A stretch of 64,000 nucleotides of DNA, from assembly GCF_964340395.1 (NCBI RefSeq), contig NC_135558.1:8500001-8564000 (forward strand). The letters are read 5' to 3'. The notes beneath the pieces were generated by a model. That model was given only the letters and a program-made list of their open reading frames with translations, made no database searches and had not been told where the DNA came from. The position numbers and the translations under genes were made by a program. This DNA comes from Glandiceps talaboti (taxonomy: Eukaryota; Hemichordata; Enteropneusta; Spengelidae). Positions 34,402-47,370 of this stretch are shown piece after piece; position 1 is the stretch's first letter; every line of letters starts with the position of its first letter.

Positions 34402-37400
34402 TTAATTTAAATCTGAAGTGTCTACGATAACTTTTAAAAACATCGCATCATCTTTGACATAAGCATGTCTGCTACTATCCAGCTGACTAATTGGCATGAA
34501 CAGTGGACATCCAGAGGCGATGTTCATGTCATTGGTTGGTCTTTTGAAGGAACTGGATGTCGGATCAGGACGAAATGCATCAATCACATGTTCTCGGTTG
34601 TTCTGGTCCAACAGCATGAAGGTCACCTGAAAAATGTCAAGAAAATATGAAATGATGAGGGGCAGGATGTCAGGCATTAATGACAATTAATTCATCTATA
34701 TACATTGTAAACCGTAGGAGACTGAACCACAAATATTAGTTTGCTTTTCATTGTAAATCTTGATTCTTTGACCCAAGAACTTCATTCAAAACAGCCTTTT
34801 TGAGATATTGATAATGATACAAAGACAGACCGACAACAATTTCAAAACATCAAACACCACCATTCATCATTGTTCTCAATATGTATTGTCCAGATATTCA
34901 TACAGAAAGAGAAAAAAACTGGTATCAAATCCCCCCTCTCCCCCAACAGTCCCTTCCATTTGTGCTCATTGCACATTCATGAGATGTTTATACACACACA
35001 CAGAAAAACAAACATTGACATAACCCCCCTTCCCCCTCCATTCATTTCTGTTTATTACCCATATATTTGACAAGATTTCAATGCATACAGACAGCTATGT
35101 AGACAGAAAGATGGACGAACATTGGCATAATATTACTACATTTACTTAAATTCTTGATGTATTGACATAGATACGTTCTATTCATAATTGCCATCATCCT
35201 TTACAGACCTAATATTTGTACTCATTGGGTATATGACTGAGCTAAAAGTCTACATACCCTTCAAAGCTGGAATGAAATCAAATGTAAGGGAAGCTTGCAA
35301 TATCATAAAATAATTACCTTCTGCCTGAATGGCCATCTGAGGAGAGCATCAAATGGTCCCTTCATGATCACAAAGAAGAGAGATACATGGTTGCCTTTAC
35401 CCATCCCATCACCATTGATGTAGATTCGGGCACACATCTTGTAACCATGGCGAGTCGTGTAGAAGCAGGGAGAGTAGATGGATGTGGTTCTCCCAGACAG
35501 AGCGTCTTGTCGCTTCTGATTAAAGTTGCTTATCTTCCAGACCAGGACCCCGTCATAGGATGCCATTTCAAGGGATTGGATACGAAGGTCTTGTTCAGCC
35601 AGTGCTACATCTTTAAGTGCTATGATGCGATCCTGGGCTTTGATCTTTCTCTCCAGTGATTCCAGTAACTCTCTGTCTTGCCTTCTCTGTCTTTCTAGTA
35701 TTTGGACCACGTTAGCATCTCTTTCAATCTGACTATTGAGAACAGCTACAATACCTTCATATGTTGTCACTTTAGTTTCCAGGATGGTAATCTTATTCTT
35801 CAGTTCCTCCGAGTTCCTGGTTTGTTTCTCTATGAGAGGATGCAATCCTTTTATATCCATCTGTTTTCCCGAAGAACCATGTTGTTCTTCCATCAGTTTA
35901 GCTAACTTGTTTTCCATTTCTTTAACCTTTTTCTCTATGACTTCAATCTTGTTCTCATGTTCTGCTGATTTTCTTGCCATGGTTGGGATGTCAGGTGTTA
36001 CTTTAAATTTCTCAAGTGCCTCATTCACTACTGATATCTCGGCATGAAGAAGGTCAAGATGCTGAGTTTTAGTTTTCTCAAGATGCTGCGACATTTTCTC
36101 AACTTCAACCTATTGAAACAATACATATACACATATATCTATTCAGGGGTGAACAAATCCACTGGTTCTGGGTCTGGGACTAGCAATTTTTTTGGGTGGA
36201 CCACACAAATTTTACCTTGTACCACTGGACCACTGGATTTTTTAAGGCACTGGTCCGGGGACCACCAGTTCACAAAATTATTACTAACATGCACATGTTT
36301 CTTTGAAATTACTTACACTTATATCTTACATTAGGGTTATAGCAAAATACTTCATCACTTGAAACTGACTACAGGGTATATTTGTCATCTTCACTCATAT
36401 ATATCCAGTCACACATGACTTTCTACAGACACATATAGAATCTCATAACAACAACGAAATTTAAGGAGAAATCATCAAAGTGGCATAGAGCACACTGCAC
36501 ATAATCACTTGAAGTGATGTTCATGATTTTTGGTCATATTTCTCAGGCAAGAAAAGTCTGCAGTTACAACTGCTGGGCCTTTAAAGGCACACTTTGATTA
36601 ACATTAAAATTTAGGTGTGAAAAAAAACACTTGTCTGACAAAGCTATACAAAAAGTTTATCTAGCACAAAATAATAATCCAATGTCATGCCTATAGCTCC
36701 ACTGATAAGACAACGCTAATGTGAGAATCTGGGATTGAAACCCTCGCCTTTAACTTAAGTAAATCTAAAAGCAGATTCCAGAATCCCAGGTGCTACTTTT
36801 ATGTACGAATAAAATACATTCTTACCATTTCCTTGCAACCAACATTCTGATACTTGCATGGGGCGACTTTTTTCTTACAATCCCCTTTGACAGCATCAAT
36901 GTGATCACCATACTGAAGACAAAGAGAAAACAGAAAAGAGCTTACATTTTTATGGACCAAACAGACAGACACTGTACCAGTATGTTGGTAGGAGTAACAT
37001 CAAGTATGCCTCTGATCTGGAAGCACAGCACTTGGTCATACCAGTATTAAACAAAATAATATGTAATAGAAAATAGAACTGTACACACCAAGTACAGTTC
37101 TACATTTGTAGATTTGAATGACAGAAGTTAACTTGATGTTACATCATGTTGGTATGACTCTATGGGACTATATCGACTGTACTTTCCTAACTACTCAGAT
37201 TCAACATGTTCTAGTACATAGCACATACTGGTGTCGGAATCAGTTGGCATATAACAGGACCACAACATACAGAACTAAGGTGTTTTTGTCAACAGGTCAT
37301 TATGCATGGATATTTTCCATACATATCAAATATGCACAAGAGCTGATGTGTACTTCTTGACAGTTGGGGCTCTCTGTCATCACACACTGGAATGTTGGCT

Positions 37401-39310
37401 AGTTAGGAAATACAAGCTCAAGGAGTGGGAGGGTACAAACAAAACTGTCATGGACATGCAGCATTTCTACTTGCAAGCATGAGAGTTGATTCCTTTGACA
37501 ATTAATAATAGTCTTCATACAAGCAATAATATGTTCTACAGAGCATAAGTTCACACCCTTACCAAATCAGTAGATATATACTGTACTCGAATGTCTCTAC
37601 AGTGCATGTAGATAAAAAAACCTTTTGACACTCCATCTACGTAGTTCTCAAGGCACTGCTTCATCTACAATACTGTCCACAGTAGACAAGATGTCATCTA
37701 CTTCATATGCAGCAAATGCATGGCAAAGCAGATACATACATGACAACAAAATGGGTAAAACATCAATAGAATGCGAGGAAGAGATCATTTTTGGTCATAC
37801 CTTTTCTCTTGGGATGTTCTTCTTTCCACAGAAAGTACATGTCATTAGAAATTTAGGACACTTAGCATGATGGGCCTACAAAATTGGAAAGCAAAAAACT
37901 TAAAGTTACTCTAATGAAAAAGGAAATTCTCGTATAATAGGCAAAAACAACAGAATCATTTCAAGCGAATCATTTCACTGTTACTTTTGTACATTTAGTC
38001 ATGAAGTACTGGACTAAATAATCAGATACATTGCATACAACACTGGCAATGTATGGACAGTCTTAAAACTGCACGAGATGCAATTGGAACATGTTTTTTC
38101 CAAATGTTTATTAGGTACAATAATTTACTGACAGATTCAAAACCAAGTTTTCACTCAAGATTTAAACTTGCCACTACAATACCTACAGATACTACTGACC
38201 ACTAATTAACAGATACAATGTCTGTTTATATGTAATTGACCAATTTTTAGTGAATAATATATCTTTACTTTTTTTAATAAAAATATGTCCTAGTTACAGC
38301 TAATGCACAAATCACAACCATACAAAGCAGCCATCATAATGAATGGTCCTGGGAGAACCTTGAATCCATGTGTACATGTCAACCTGTATTTAAGTCGACA
38401 CTGAGAAGTGATCAGAATAAAAATTAGCATATCGGCAATACACAAAAACCAAAACCTAAAAAATGTGGTTTAGGAACACTAAGATATGTGTATATAGCCT
38501 GGGTTGTACAAATCTTAAATAATTCCTTACCTTCAATTCTTTCCATGTTACATCTTCATCACAATATTCACACTGTACAACTCTCATCGCACACTGAGTG
38601 TCAAGATGATTGACAAGATTTCCTCTCAGTATTCTCTGATCACATCCTCTTTTGATACATGCTATCACTTCATAGTCACACACTTGTACATGGTCCTAGG
38701 AGAGTATAATAACTTGAATCATTACACAAAAGTTTTTCAATTATATTGATGTGTACATTGCCCTCAAGTTCCAGTAAGAAAGATTCTTTTGTTTTTATGT
38801 GTTTCCCTACGCCATACATTTAAACAGAGATCCTGCCAAGGTTAGTCTATCTGCTAGACCTCGGATGTTCTTCCGATACAATACTACACACAACCGAACA
38901 TCGCTATCAAGGATGGAACATCCAAGGTCTAGCAAATGTTATCAGGATATAAATAACTGCCAATCAGAGAACCGCATTAGCGTCAAGCACAAACAGAGGA
39001 CAATAGCGAATTTTTCATGCATATTTAGTATATATATGCATACATGGCCCAACCCACCGCTTAATGTAATCTCAATGGAATGTCTGGTCTGAAAATGACA
39101 TTTGCTAGACTGTTCGGGCAATCCCTCACTGCGAACTTTGTTCCCTTATAGTATCGAAAGAAAGCCCAAACGTCTAGCAGCAAGACTAGGTCTAACAAAA
39201 TGAAGTGTGTGGTTCCGATTTCACTCAATTTTAGAACAGGTGGGTAGATTTTTTATTTTTTATTTTTTATTTTTTGTCCTCATGTGGGAGGTCTAGTTCA
39301 GGTAGTTATG

Positions 39311-39341
<31 letters not shown>

Positions 39342-42300
39342 CTGGATAGTTCTTTAAGCATATAAACACTTGTCTCCCAAGAAGTCCAGTGAGGGCCATT
39401 CCTCATGGGTTCAGTGTTAATCAGGAGGAAACCGGAGTACCCGGGGAAAACCTGCGCTGTTCGGTAGAGTCAAACTGAACGACATTCTTCTTACTTACAG
39501 CGTGGTAAATTTAATCGAACCCTGAATGGGGTTCGAACCCCGACCGCAGTGGTAAGAGGCAAGTGGTTTAAACACTCAGCCACCGACAACCCTTTGTTTT
39601 CCATATAGTAGTTTCTGTGTTATTGGTTTATTCCCATCAGATCTACAGCCATTATAGATTGGAAGAACAGTTTTATATTGTCTTCTTAAGTTGATGTCAG
39701 TTTCCACATCCACTATTTCTCGTGAGACTTCACAATTTTTAAGATTTTTTTTTTCTCAAACACATAAAAAGTGGGCAATGAAAAAACTGGGTGTGATTGG
39801 GTAACCACAACCAAACAATTTCGTGCAATCTTTTTTTTTTTGAGGCAGAACTTAAGAAGGACATGGTATTTATTCTATGTATTAATTCATTTTTATTACA
39901 GGCTGGAAAATGTGAAACCAGCCAAACAACCAAACAATTTTCATTTGGTTTCCCCAATTTTTTACTGGACTTCCTCTTTCTGACTTAGATACATGATTCT
40001 CAAACCATGACTAAAGCAATGTACACTAACTACATACATGCATCCTTCATACATTGGCCCAACAAGTCTTCAATTATCTATGCACACACATTTTCGTTTC
40101 ATTGTCATTTCTACATAAAACTACTAGTGGAAGGCTTCTTTTAGTCAGACATAACAATTCTAGTTTTCATCTAAGAAAACTTATCTGGCTTTTCTCTTCT
40201 CTCTCACTTTACTATGGTCAAGATAAGGTGTTTCATCAATCAACTGTTCAGTATGTCTGATATCTTGCTGCAAAACACAAAACTCTTCTTTGAAATTAAT
40301 AGAGTAGAGTAGTCATTATGTCATGGTAACGCTTTTGGTTTTCTTCTGTTAAATAGTGTTTGGTATTCCACTTTGTCATCATTTCCTGATGAAGTCAGTA
40401 CATTTTTCTGAACTAAATATAACCTTGCAATAAATACACTCTTTCACTTCTGCACCAAACACACGACTGTAACTGGGGAAATTACACTGAACGTCAAAAT
40501 AATGTTGAGTACTGACTATTATATCAATGGGTATCTGTACACAGTACATGAGTCAAACCCACACATTTATAAATATCTATCAGTCAACAGCGTTACTTAC
40601 ATAGTTATGACAGTGTGTCCTCTAATGATAGCCAATTTTTGTTGTTGTGAGTCAAAATGAAAACAAATGGCAATTCTTGTGAGTCACCACATAGTAAGAG
40701 ATAGAAGAACACCAAATGTTGGTGTCTCACTAGAATTTGTGTGCGTCAGTGGAGCCTCAAATTGGCTTAAAGTGCACACTGGTAATGACAGCTATGTAGT
40801 TTTAAACATATACCCTTACCAACTCTCTGTATCTGTTCCTACATACAGCTAAATAGAGAAGTGAAAATATGTTGGATTGTCTAATGCAGTCATAATCTTT
40901 GTACAGATTGCTTTGTGTACAGTTTGGTTTCAATATAGAATACATGTACAGTACATATCAAATGATTGTGAAAACAATTACAATCTCAGTCTTAAAATAC
41001 TGAAAACATAAAAAGTTTTTAAATGATTTTGTTTATTTCTGTAATTTTTAATAAAAAAACACATGCCCTAATCGGAGTGCCACTATATTTGGTAAAGTGA
41101 CAAAATTGACAAAATTTTAAAATAAGTAAAACAAGTCACTGGGAATCTCCAAGCAACCTGCATTTCACCCTTAATACAATACTGTATACACAAAAAGTTT
41201 TATGGCCAGGTTACACGAGGCAACTCAATGAGCAATGCACTAAGCAATTCATTGAATGCGACAAATTGCTTCATGTGTCTCGCCATGTAAATGGGGCTTT
41301 AGAGCTACATTGTATGATGGGCTATTAAATTGAATCAATATTTTTATCAAACTTTTAGTTACCTCATAGTCTTTAAAATGTCCTTCCCAATCACATCCAT
41401 CATTAATACACTTCACTGTAACAGATCTCAACTCACGCTGGATGGCCTTGTCTGGAAAAATCTACACAAAGAAAATAATTTTTAGATTAAAGTGTTGCTA
41501 TGGAAGGAATCAAATTGAGACAGCATATATATACATGTCAACTTTTATCTTTTCTTTTGAAAAAAAAATATAGTTGTTATGGAGTTTAACTCTGCAATAT
41601 CGTATCTCATTTTCAACTGACTATACAAATTTCAGGTGATAAACTTATATCCCATAATATCATAATAATAAAGCTTATCATTTCTCATAGGGAAATCGTC
41701 TTGCAAACAACTTATACAAAATATATGTGGAGTGTAAGAAACAACACAAAACATAGACAGTGGCACAAGTACACAGATACATAGAAATGCAGTGAAATTA
41801 TATCAATGGGGGGGGGGGGGGCACTTCTATTGGAAAATGAATGAAGGTTTGCCATGGGTCACTTTTTTCGAATACATCCTCATATTTGTCACGTTTTCCT
41901 TCTACAAATTTCATGTTAGATTATGAGATTCATATCTTTAATAAACCGCATTAGACCCATTTTTTATAGCCTTGTAATACACTTCAAACCTAACGTAAAC
42001 CAAGGTTTCAGAAAATCGTATATCATTTGTATTGATCGTAAGTTGATTTGTTGGTTATTTCTGAACTCAAATGGGCATGCGCAGATGATCAGTTTATATA
42101 CGTAAAAGGAAATTACGAGACCAGACTGGCAATTGGAGTGCGTTAAATTTAACAACACACACGGACTACTAAAATGGAATAATTTGTGAGTAGAAGTCCA
42201 TAAAAGATGTAATAGGTATCACATGTTTTCATTTCATTTTGATATCCTAGTTACAGTGTTTTTGCTAAGGTTGGGGAACCCCAGTATAAGAGAAAGGGAG

Positions 42301-44564
42301 AAAAAAAATTAAAAATGGCAGTTTTTTCCCCCCATAGTCTATGGTTATTTTGTTTGGGAACCCAGATGAAATGACATGGGAACCCCAGTAGATTTTACCC
42401 TTAGCAAAAACATTGAGTTATATAGCATTGAAAATCCTGGTTTATGTATGCATGTTACTGCCAATATTATACTGCCTGTATCTATCACACAGTACACTAG
42501 CGTGTGTATTTATTTTCAACAAATGCCATGTGTACTCTGTTCTGAAACCACCCTGTTTGTAAATGTGTATGATCTTGGTTGCTTTGTTACGTTATTGAAA
42601 TAATATTTTACTACAACTGCGGAAACATAACAAGTTAATGTTATGTCTGTCGACTGGTAGAGCTCTAACATGAGATCAATCATAGGGGCAGTCTAACAAA
42701 GAAATCAATGTAATATAATGACATAACTTTCAAGTTTACATTTGTAGACTACACAACACCAATCATGCGCATGTCAACTGGAATTTTGTTTTATACAAGC
42801 TGTGTTGTCTACTTTGCAAGGCATGAGAACATTGTGTCTACTGATGTAGATGGGGCCTCAGTTACAGGTTGTGTTACTTGCAAGGACAGGACTTAAATTG
42901 AAACTCTAAAAATTTAATCAATTTAATCTTAATTTAAAACTCTAATCTCATTATAACAGTTGTGTCCCATAAATGTCAAAATGAAATACAACTGTTCAGT
43001 ATCAGTAGAAAGGTCACAGAAAAAGGGCACAAAAAGGTCAATAAGTTGAGAGGTTAGTCTGGGTTTCAGTATGTATGCTCTAGACTGACATTACATTATT
43101 TCGATTTGATTTTATTGTATATTTCATTTACCTGACTGGTTGTAATCAGACTCTCTGGATCGTCATCATCTTCTCCACACTCCACACATACATGATGGCC
43201 AGGTTGACTAGTGGAGAAAATTATATTGAAAATAAGTAGATGATACATATATTGTATATCAACACAATAGCCATGCCATTGCAAGTATAATCATATTACA
43301 GTGTACATACATGTTCACAAGGAGTGTCACATGTTGCCTCATTTAACATTGAAGAAGGGTGTGTCAAGAATTTCTGTTATGGTCAAATAAAAAAAATGTT
43401 TGGTTCCGGTAACCCGACCCAACCTAATTTTTGGGTCCTACCTATTTTGAAATTGGGCATTATCGAAACCGCACAATTTATTTTTATTGGCCAATTAGCA
43501 TTAATACATTTCACTTTCCTTTTATTATATTTATTCCGTCAATCTGTCCTGTATGTTTGTTTACTTTAAATGACCCAGTCATTGATCTTAAATGCTTTTG
43601 GGCACTCTTCTAGTTCTCCTGACAACTCTCAACTCTCTCACAGCCAGGCTTAGTAGTATCCGGTATTAACTGTTCAACTGGTAACTGGTGTCCTCATTTT
43701 GAGTGTGGAATAAATTCTAATCTAGATACCATACATGTTATTAAGAGTACTAAAGTAATAATATATATATATTATCTTCTTTATTACCTACTTATTAAAT
43801 TTGACATTTGTAGACAAAATAAAATAATACATCTTTCTAGGTAGGTAAAAGGAAACCAGGAAAATAGCTACTTGCTAATCAAGTCTGTCTCCTTAAGACA
43901 CTGTACATAAGATTTATAAATAAATATGTTTAGTAGATTGAGTTTATGACAAGACCCTGACCCTTAGAATGACAGCTTTGTTGTGGAATAGGCACTCATC
44001 AGTACCCATGCGTACAACGTCACAACACCATGACGAACGCCCTCAACAAAGCTTTTAAGTCTAACCTGTATCTAGACTCTAAGATACGTTTATCGTATTG
44101 TTCAGCCCTGTCAGGCATATGTGAGTGCTAGCTGATAGCATGACATGAATGTTGTATCTTACAGACTACTCTGCGTGTATAGCTGGATAAAATTGCTTGT
44201 ACATTGTATTAAATGTAGTGTCTCTTTATACTTATCCACAGGTACTAACAAATTGTTCTGTGAGCATTCAGATGTCTTTTTTTTTAATGTTTCATCCAGT
44301 TTCAGTGAATAATGTATGTTTGATTTTCATAGTTACATTATTTTACTTGTGTTTTGTTTGCTTTTTTTTTTTTTTTTTTGGGGGGGGGGGGGGGACTAAA
44401 TTCACTTCTTTTTCCATTTACCTTAGCATGTCATCAATACATGATCTACAATATCTGTGTCCACAGTATGTCTGCACTGGGTCTTTTAAGATCAAATGAC
44501 ATGATGTACACAGGAACTTGACCTCTGGGGCCGACAAAAAGATTTCTTTGGAATAGCCCGGCAT
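34402..44564 (-). CDS. TRAF2-like adaptor: RING, TRAF zinc fingers, coiled coil, TRAF-C
   Basis: Eight exons with consistent phases: 44422-44564, 43132-43207, 41363-41461, 38531-38695, 37801-37875, 36826-36912, 35318-36109 and 34402-34626, giving 553 residues. RING ligands are C19, C22, C34, H36, C39, C42, C55 and C58. Residues about 90-215 hold TRAF-type zinc fingers (CINDGCDWEGHF, CIKRGCDQRI, CEYCDEDVTWKEL, CPKFLMTCTFCGKKNIPREK, CKYQNVGC); CPKF and GKKNIPREK match the TRAF2 signature. A long coiled coil (about 216-395) precedes TRAF-C (about 397-553), with YDGVLVWKISNF, NGDGMGKGNHVSLFF and NREHVIDAFRPD. By family knowledge it is a trimeric cytoplasmic adaptor and ubiquitin-ligase scaffold below TNF-receptor-type receptors. 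The start ATG follows a TTTTAG acceptor, so a non-coding first exon lies upstream. TRAF2-likeness is recalled, not searched; human TRAF2 is somewhat shorter. Confidence 0.9.
36680..36790 (+). repeat. Possible tRNA-like SINE in TRAF2-like intron
   Basis: GGGATTGAAACCC resembles a B box and the preceding CTATAGCTCCACTGATAAGA could be a weak A box. CATGCCTATAGC is shared with the tail of the CA-tailed repeat family at 25231. It could be a small SINE or part of that family. Confidence 0.35.
38853..38933. mobile_element. Small inverted-repeat element, family copy 1
   Basis: GCTAGACCTCGGATGTTC and GAACATCCAAGGTCTAGC form the ends of an 81-bp element in an intron. Its sequence, including TTCCGATACAAT and CCGAACATCGCTATCAAGGA, is the reverse complement of 58024-58100. 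Confidence 0.75.
39311..39593 (-). repeat. tRNA-derived SINE
   Basis: Read on the minus strand it begins GTCGGTGGCTGAGTGTTTAA (A-box-like, Ser/Leu-tRNA style), continues to CGGGGTTCGAACCCC (B box), then a body ending in an ATT repeat tail (39311-39330). Part of the body (CAAGAAGTCCAGTGAGGG, then CTCATGGGTTCAGTGTTA) recurs at 49052-49096. It lies in an intron of the TRAF2-like gene. Confidence 0.8.
41203..41298. mobile_element. 96-bp Harbinger-like MITE with TTA duplication
   Basis: The ends TGGCCAGGTTACACGAGGCA and CTCGCCATGTAAATGGGGCT are imperfect inverted repeats related to the ends of the 732-bp element at 19383. TTA lies on both sides (41200-41202, 41299-41301). It sits directly downstream of the exon at 41363-41461 on the minus strand. 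Confidence 0.7.
42257..42413. mobile_element. 157-bp miniature element
   Basis: TGTTTTTGCTAAGG and CCTTAGCAAAAACA are perfect 14-base inverted ends. GGGGAACCCCAGTA occurs just inside the left end, and GGGAACCCCAGTAGATT recurs near the right end in direct orientation. Non-coding, intronic. Confidence 0.75.
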
Positions 44565-45482
44565 TGGTTATCTAAAATTAATGAAAAAAGTGGGGGGAAA
44601 AATGCATGAAAATCACTCAATTTAAGAATCAAACTATAATACAAGTATTATTTTATGACTACTTTGTTTACTCTAGCAGTTAAATTTCTGAAATTTTTCT
44701 TTTTCCTGTAAAGGATAAGTCTGTATGAGTTAGAAGAATTCCTGCCGAGTTGTGTCACCAAGAGATTTACAAATGTATGCAAGTATCCAATAACTCTACA
44801 TCCAAGTCCAAACTTATCCAGCTGCATTGTAAGTAATGTGATGTACAAGTTATATTCATAAGATTGTCAATCACTAAATCAATTAATCAATCAATCAAGA
44901 ATGGGATCAAATCATGTTGGATGTAGTCTTCCTCATGTACATATATGTAGTTGCTCTCTTTTTCATTCTTTAGCCATTCATGTTTATGTTACTGTAGACT
45001 GACACGATGTAATTTCATCTCTCCATCTTTCTCTCCATAGCTAGTTCTTCTCCGTATTCAGACAATTTCATGACAGTCCCTTTATCTTCTTGGTTGGCTA
45101 GCGTACTACTTCCTTAGCTATATTTCCATTGCACTTCTTTGAATTAATCTGTCCTTCCATTTCAATAAATGTCCACTCCATATCCCATTTTGTTTCTGAT
45201 ATTTCAACAATGAATGTCAATCACATCTCATCATACATGTCGTTGTTTGGAGGCACTTAATATCAGTAACCATATCTCAGAAGTGTCAGCCACTGGTACT
45301 CAATAGACAATGTCAATCAATCCCTCTACACATGTCGAACACCACTACAGTGCACTTCCTCAGACTGTGACTGTTTTCTCTTCAGTACTTTCTATCCGAT
45401 AACTCCCAACATGCTGTTCTCCTCAGAGATTGTTGTATACTGTTTGATTTGTATTACCTTTATCTTTGCTATCTAATGACAT
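44565..45482. other. 5' flank of TRAF2-like gene
   Basis: A TTTTAG acceptor 6-7 bases upstream of the start codon means the 5' untranslated region continues in an exon further upstream on the minus strand, but I cannot place it or the promoter. No other gene is seen. Confidence 0.4.
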
Positions 45483-45911
45483 ACAACTAAAACATTGAGG
45501 GATCGCGCGAACGACTGTGTATATCTTACACATTTTATGTTCCCTAAGAACAATTTAGATAGATATGAAACAGGCTTCCCACAGACCACTCAATACAAAT
45601 ATAAACAACATCATCCGACCCCTACTGATGCAAAGACATACACACATCGTCCTCGGAACAAACAAGCTATTGAAAGTCATCATATTGCAGGCTCAGATTT
45701 TGACATAAACAAGCGTATTGATTCAAAGTTACAAGTGATATGTGTGTGCACATACAGTGCCTGCTTGTTGGCAGAAGTGTGGTGTTGTTTACATTTGTAA
45801 TGAGTGGTCTGTGGGAAGCCTGTTTCTTTTCTAACTAAATTGTTCTTGGGGAACATAAAATGTGTATGATATGCACAGTAGTTCAGAGATCCCTTGATGT
45901 CTTAGTTGTAA
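45483..45911. mobile_element. 429-bp foldback element
   Basis: The left arm starts ACAACTAAAACATTGAGGGA and the right arm ends TCCCTTGATGTCTTAGTTGT. The arms of about 128 bases pair through TACACATTTTATGTTCCC, AAGAACAATTTAG, GAAACAGGCTTCCCACAGAC and TAAACAACA, with a spacer of about 170 bases. The left arm has an extra GCGCGAACGAC segment not matched on the right. Non-coding. Confidence 0.8.
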
Positions 45912-46831
45912 ATCACACATCCCATAAATGTTGTGATAAAACCCTTAATAAACAAGTTCAGACATAGCATTTGTTTGCTATATACATGATAAGACAAACA
46001 TGTATCGCAGAGATACTCTTCTAGCGTTATATACTGCCCTCTTTCGTCTGATACGTTATATTGCCATGGGTGGCACTAGTACTCTTGAATGTACACATGC
46101 AACAGCTCATCCCAGATGTTAGGGAAAAGGTGAAATACAAAATCATAGTTCTCATGTTTGCCTATTTCTGCTCACAGATGTAATGATTACCCTGGCTTTC
46201 TACTAATAGACATTAAGATACAGCATGTCATTCAGCCCTAGTCAAGTGGTAGCTGTTGGGATGGCAGGTTAACTGTTATGTATTATCTTTCAGACTAGTC
46301 TAATGGTAAAACCTTTGATTCCATTACAGTGTACTACATTTTATCTCATTATTTTCAGTGTTACCGTAGTGACACAGATATACTGTCAGTTGTATTAGTT
46401 ATGCTGTTAATGACCTGACAAATATTCAAAAATTAGCATCACTTGTGTTAATTTGTACATGCAAACATCAGTGACACTAATTTTTGAACATTTGTAAATA
46501 CATAATGTCGTTATATTCAATTATATGACAATCCTTGAATAGAATATTAGTCCACATGAAACTATGGTGACATTCCAATCAATATAGAGTCTCACACACT
46601 ACAGTCATGAGTCATACAAGTATAGAGCTAGATCCTGCTTGCACATGGAGTAGTCTGTCGGAACTCAATTCTGACGATACCCATTTGTGTTTAGGGACAT
46701 TGTTAGAATCAAGTCCCAGACTCCCAGGACTAGAGTAGGTCTTCTAGATCTGAGATTGAGGTATACACCCTGCTTTCTGATAGTCTTGGTTACTAAGACC
46801 GTTGGGGGGCTACACGTACCCACCTAGGAAT
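45912..46831. other. No gene recognised
   Basis: Near 46650-46740 (GAACTCAATTCTGACGATAC, TTAGAATCAAGTCCCAGACT) there are pieces related to the inverted-repeat family at 46832-47370 and 58234-58345. Nothing else is supportable. Confidence 0.35.
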
Positions 46832-47370
46832 AGTCCTACTTGCAGACGGTGCATGGGTCTAAATTACTGACATGACCCTCAATACAGTCCTGCGAAGAGC
46901 AATGTACTAATCCTATCTCAAGTGTGGGTGCAAAAATGCACCATCGATCAAATTTTAGCAATCGAATATATAATCGTTTTACATCTCTTTTACGATAACA
47001 CTTGCTGGTAAGAGCCAAAAAAGTGTTGAAATCGAAACTTTTCCAGTTCCGGCTGTAATTTCAAATGTCAACCTTACAAACGCCACCATATTTGATCGGG
47101 ATATCCACTAGATCATCATATGTAAGACGGAACCCTGAAATTACAGTTGAATATGTGATTTCGGGATTTTTGGTCCTCGGAAATGGGACTTTTGTAGCCA
47201 TGGCGAGGTAAAATTACTAAATTATGAATAGTTCATTTATTGCTAATATTTAATCACAGGATGCGTTAATTCTTTAGTTACAAGCATTTCTGGTAAGCCC
47301 GGGGTTTCACGGCTGGCTCTTCGCAGGACGGAGAAGGAAGGGAAGACTTACTCTGTATGCAAGCAGGACT
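46832..47370. mobile_element. Inverted-repeat element with a second one nested inside
   Basis: The outer ends AGTCCTACTTGCAGACGG and CTGTATGCAAGCAGGACT match those of the small element at 58234-58345, as does the adjoining GGTCTAAATTACTGACATGA. Inside lies a second pair of ends, GTCCTGCGAAGAGC (46887) and GCTCTTCGCAGGAC (ending 47329). The inner element is therefore inserted in the outer one. A segment of about 36 bases at its right end (GGTTTCA to GGACGGAGAAGGAA) is repeated at 47434-47470. Confidence 0.7.
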
